Source of the DNA: WTFV01 sp965200895
GTDB taxonomy: Bacteria > Acidobacteriota > Vicinamibacteria > Vicinamibacterales > UBA8438
NCBI GenBank assembly: GCA_965200895.1
Contig: CBDAVM010000001.1
Span: 372,001-436,000, forward strand
Direction of reading: 5' to 3'
DNA length: 64,000 bases
The position numbers and the translations under genes were made by a program. Within the stretch, counting starts at the first letter, position 1. Each line of letters begins with the position of its first letter. The notes beneath the pieces are model-generated. The model was not told the DNA's origin, searched no databases, and saw nothing but the letters and a program-made list of their open reading frames with translations. Positions 61,726-64,000 of this stretch are shown here, one piece after another.

Positions 61726-62808
61726 ATGCCTGATCCTGCCCTTGCGCTCTTCGTCTTCGGCTTCCTGGTGACCGGCGCGACGGTGTCGTTCTGGCCCCGG
61801 ATCGGCCTTGCGCCCCGCCTGCGACGCCTCCTGCGGCTGAGCGAACGGGTCCTCCTGGAGGACGCCGTCAAGCACATCTACACGTGCGAGCGCGCGGGTC
61901 GCACGTGCTCGCTGGAGAGCCTCGCCGGCCGGCTGGAAGTTTCCCGGGCGCGCGCCGCCGCGTTGCTGTCGCGCCTGGCGGCGATGGCGCTGGTACGCGC
62001 CGGGGCGGACGGGCCGACCCTGACCGACGCGGGGCGGCAGTCGGCGTTGCGGCTCGTGCGAACCCACCGCATGTGGGAGCGTTACCTCGCCGACCGCACC
62101 GGCGTGCCGGCCGGCGAATGGCACGAGGAGGCCGAGCGCGTGGAACACACGCTGTCGGCGGCCGAAGTCGACGTGCTCGACACGCGGCTGGGGCATCCCC
62201 GCTGGGACCCCCACGGCGACCCGATTCCGACGTCCGCCGGGGACGTCCCGCCCGATCAGGGTCTCGGTCTGCCGGCGGTCGAGCCGGGGCGGACAGTGGA
62301 GATCCTGCATCTCGAGGACGAGCCGAAGGAGATCTACGACGCGCTCGTCGTCGACGGGCTGGCGCTGGGCGGCCGGCTGGAAGTCATCGCGCGGACCAAC
62401 GGCCACGTCCGCGTGAGAAGCGGCGGGCGCGAGTGGGAGATCGACACCGTGGCCGCCGGCAACGTGACAGTCCAGTACCTGCCCCCGGGCGAACGGGCCG
62501 AGGCGAACCGCACGACCCTGCTCGACGCAGGGTCCGGAGAAACGGTCCACGTCACGGGCATCTCGCGCGCCTGCCAGGGAACCCAAAGGCGGCGGCTGCT
62601 CGACCTCGGGGTGGTCCGGGGCACGCCAATCACGCCGGAACTGGCGAGCGCCGCCGGCGACCCCGTCGCCTACCGCATCCGCGGCGCGCTCATCGCGCTG
62701 CGCCGCACCCAGGCAGCCTGGATCCACGTCGCGCAGGGGGACGCCGAAAAAGGCGATCCGCACACCGGGCCGGGAACGGCTGCCCGCACCGTCGAGGAGG
62801 TCGCCTGA
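61726..62808 (+). CDS. Membrane-anchored DtxR-family regulator with two FeoA-like domains
   Basis: The 360-residue protein begins with a membrane helix (residues 4-22, ALALFVFGFLVTGATV), unusual for a repressor. A DtxR winged helix follows at about 38-110 (LEDAVKHIYTCERAGRTCSL), then the metal-binding/dimer domain (EWHEEAERVEHTLS, GHPRWDPHGDPIP). Two SH3-like FeoA domains come after, at about 188-252 and 267-338; the second contains RRRLLDLGVVRGTPI. An upstream in-frame ATG at 61675 is possible. It overlaps the feoB start (TGATG), so regulator and pump are coupled. Confidence 0.82.
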   Translation: MPDPALALFVFGFLVTGATVSFWPRIGLAPRLRRLLRLSERVLLEDAVKHIYTCERAGRTCSLESLAGRLEVSRARAAALLSRLAAMALVRAGADGPTLTDAGRQSALRLVRTHRMWERYLADRTGVPAGEWHEEAERVEHTLSAAEVDVLDTRLGHPRWDPHGDPIPTSAGDVPPDQGLGLPAVEPGRTVEILHLEDEPKEIYDALVVDGLALGGRLEVIARTNGHVRVRSGGREWEIDTVAAGNVTVQYLPPGERAEANRTTLLDAGSGETVHVTGISRACQGTQRRRLLDLGVVRGTPITPELASAAGDPVAYRIRGALIALRRTQAAWIHVAQGDAEKGDPHTGPGTAARTVEEVA

Positions 62809-64000
62809 TGGCACTGCCCGCTCCGGCATGCGGCAGCCGCGCCGAGCACCGCACCAGAAGCCTGATTCGGCTCGGTCTGCGCCCCGACAAGTGGGACGTT
62901 CTGGTGGCCCTCGCCGGCAACCCGAACGTCGGCAAGAGCACGGTCTTCAACGCCCTGACCGGCCTGCGGCAGCACACCGGCAACTGGCCCGGCAAGACCA
63001 TCGTACGCGCCGAGGGGGCCTTCGCGCACCGCGGCGCGCGGGTGAAGGTCGTCGACCTGCCGGGCACCTACTCCCTGCAGGCGGGAAGCGCGGACGAGGA
63101 GGTCGCCCGCGAGTTCCTCCTCTTCGGCCGACCGGACGTGACCGTGGCGGTCGTGGACGCCACGCGGGTCGAGCGCAACCTGAACCTCGTGCTGCAGATC
63201 CTCGACATCACCGACCGGGTGGTCGTCTATGTCAACCTGATGGACGAGGCCCGGCGGCACGGTATCGCCATCGACGCCGCCCGCCTGGAGCGGGAGCTGG
63301 GGGTGCCGGTCGTGGCCGGTTCCGCCCGCTCGTCCGTCGGCATCGACGCGCTGCTCGACGCCGCGCACGCCGTCGCCACCGGCGCGCGGCGCACGACGCC
63401 GTTCCGGATCGCGCAGCAGGCCCCGGGGGTCGAAGCGGCGGTCGTCTCACTCGCCGCGGCGGTGGACGAGGCGTTTCCCGATGTACCCAACAGCCGCTGG
63501 GTGGCCCAGCGCCTGCTGAACGCCGACGATGCGGTCGCCGACGCCGTCCGCTCCGGCGAGCTGGGCCAGCTCGGTACCGACGCTGCAGCCGACGCCGGCC
63601 ACACCGGCGGGCCGGGCCAACCCGGAAACGCCGCCACCGCCGACGCCGGCCACACCGGCGGGCCGGGCCAACCCGGAAACGCGGGAACGGACGCGCCGGA
63701 CGCGCCCGCCCCGCCGCCAGCAGCACGGGCGCGGGTTCTGGACACCGCCCAGCGGTTGCGGTGGGACGTGCCGGCGGACTTCCACGACACGCTGATGGAG
63801 CGCACCTACGCGGCGGCGCACGACATCGCCGCACGCGCCGAGGTCCGCGGCCTGCGCCGGACCCGCCTGAACATCGACCGGACCCTGGATCGGCTGCTGA
63901 CGAACCGCTGGCTCGGCTTCCCGCTGATGCTCGCCATCCTCGCCGCGGTCTTCTGGATCACGATCGAAGGGGCCAATGTCCCGTCAGGCCTGCTGGCGGC
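62808..64000 (+). CDS. feoB: Ferrous iron transporter FeoB, N-terminal part (window edge)
   Basis: The first 397 residues are seen. The G domain has G1 ALAGNPNVGKST near residue 38, NWPGKTIVRAEGAF, G3 VVDLPGTYSL and G4 VYVNLMDEARR, typical of FeoB. A long linker (about 255-365) carries two 17-residue repeats, before the first membrane helix LGFPLMLAILAAVFWITIEG and the GANVPSGLL motif at the edge. It imports Fe2+ through the inner membrane. The start ATG overlaps the stop of the DtxR-FeoA gene, which would provide FeoA function. Confidence 0.93.
   Translation, partial: MALPAPACGSRAEHRTRSLIRLGLRPDKWDVLVALAGNPNVGKSTVFNALTGLRQHTGNWPGKTIVRAEGAFAHRGARVKVVDLPGTYSLQAGSADEEVAREFLLFGRPDVTVAVVDATRVERNLNLVLQILDITDRVVVYVNLMDEARRHGIAIDAARLERELGVPVVAGSARSSVGIDALLDAAHAVATGARRTTPFRIAQQAPGVEAAVVSLAAAVDEAFPDVPNSRWVAQRLLNADDAVADAVRSGELGQLGTDAAADAGHTGGPGQPGNAATADAGHTGGPGQPGNAGTDAPDAPAPPPAARARVLDTAQRLRWDVPADFHDTLMERTYAAAHDIAARAEVRGLRRTRLNIDRTLDRLLTNRWLGFPLMLAILAAVFWITIEGANVPSGLLA
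63591..63682 (+). repeat. 51-base tandem repeat in the feoB linker
   Basis: Two copies starting at 63591 and 63642 are identical over 41 bases and encode DAGHTGGPGQPGN, a Gly/Pro-rich extended stretch. The period is 51 bases, the same as in the sigma/anti-sigma linker repeats though the sequence differs. It lies between the GTPase domain and the first membrane helix. Confidence 0.85.

Overview
The window is a very GC-rich, densely coded Gram-negative chromosome segment. It has TonB-dependent receptor remnants, an RND efflux tripartite system, Tat and lipoprotein signals, and many large secreted peptidases, sulfatases and PIG-L deacetylases. Together with BshA and the style of secreted cytochrome-like proteins, this suggests an uncultured Acidobacteriota-like (Vicinamibacteria-type) organism. 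That is an inference from gene content; no rRNA or tRNA gene was seen.

Layout. 1-5.3 kb: a his operon hisI(partial)-G-D-B-H-F-A, mostly translationally coupled. 5.5-9.6 kb: a decayed TonB receptor, a SAM methyltransferase coupled to a PlsC-type acyltransferase, and a Tat-exported HAD hydrolase. 9.7-12 kb: one protein that joins an ECF-type sigma factor to an RskA-type anti-sigma, followed by a tandem repeat. 12-24.3 kb: PIG-L deacetylase, bacillithiol enzyme BshA, a racemase-like protein, divergent M49 and DPP-IV peptidases, cupin and SDR. 24.4-29.4 kb: a Tat-exported molybdenum hydroxylase (FeS, Mo and FAD subunits) with a membrane cytochrome b. 29.6-32.5 kb: a sulfatase and a secreted partner. 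32.8-41 kb: TetR, TolC-like lipoprotein, HlyD adaptor with two extra TolB-N-like domains, and RND pump. 41-46 kb: TlpA-like lipoprotein, YfcC-type transporter, MDR oxidoreductase and two tandem DinB proteins. 46-50 kb: glnS and gltX with a PIN toxin-antitoxin pair between them. 50-57 kb: esterase, glutamate dehydrogenase and secreted haem or copper-type proteins. 57.3-61 kb: a patch of gene fragments surrounding two intact and striking genes, a NHLP/TOMM-type RiPP precursor ending in WCELCC and a close homologue of eukaryotic sterol C-24 methyltransferase. 61-64 kb: DUF4920 protein, membrane-anchored DtxR-FeoA-FeoA regulator and partial feoB.

The most unusual things are the bacterial sterol methyltransferase homologue, the RiPP precursor beside a cyclodehydratase fragment, the sigma/anti-sigma fusion, the adaptor/TolB-N fusion, and a family of four dispersed repeats. 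Each repeat lies just 3' of a stop codon in the same orientation. The repeats carry two stem-loops, one of which looks like an intrinsic terminator; one copy sits inside the his operon between hisB and hisH.
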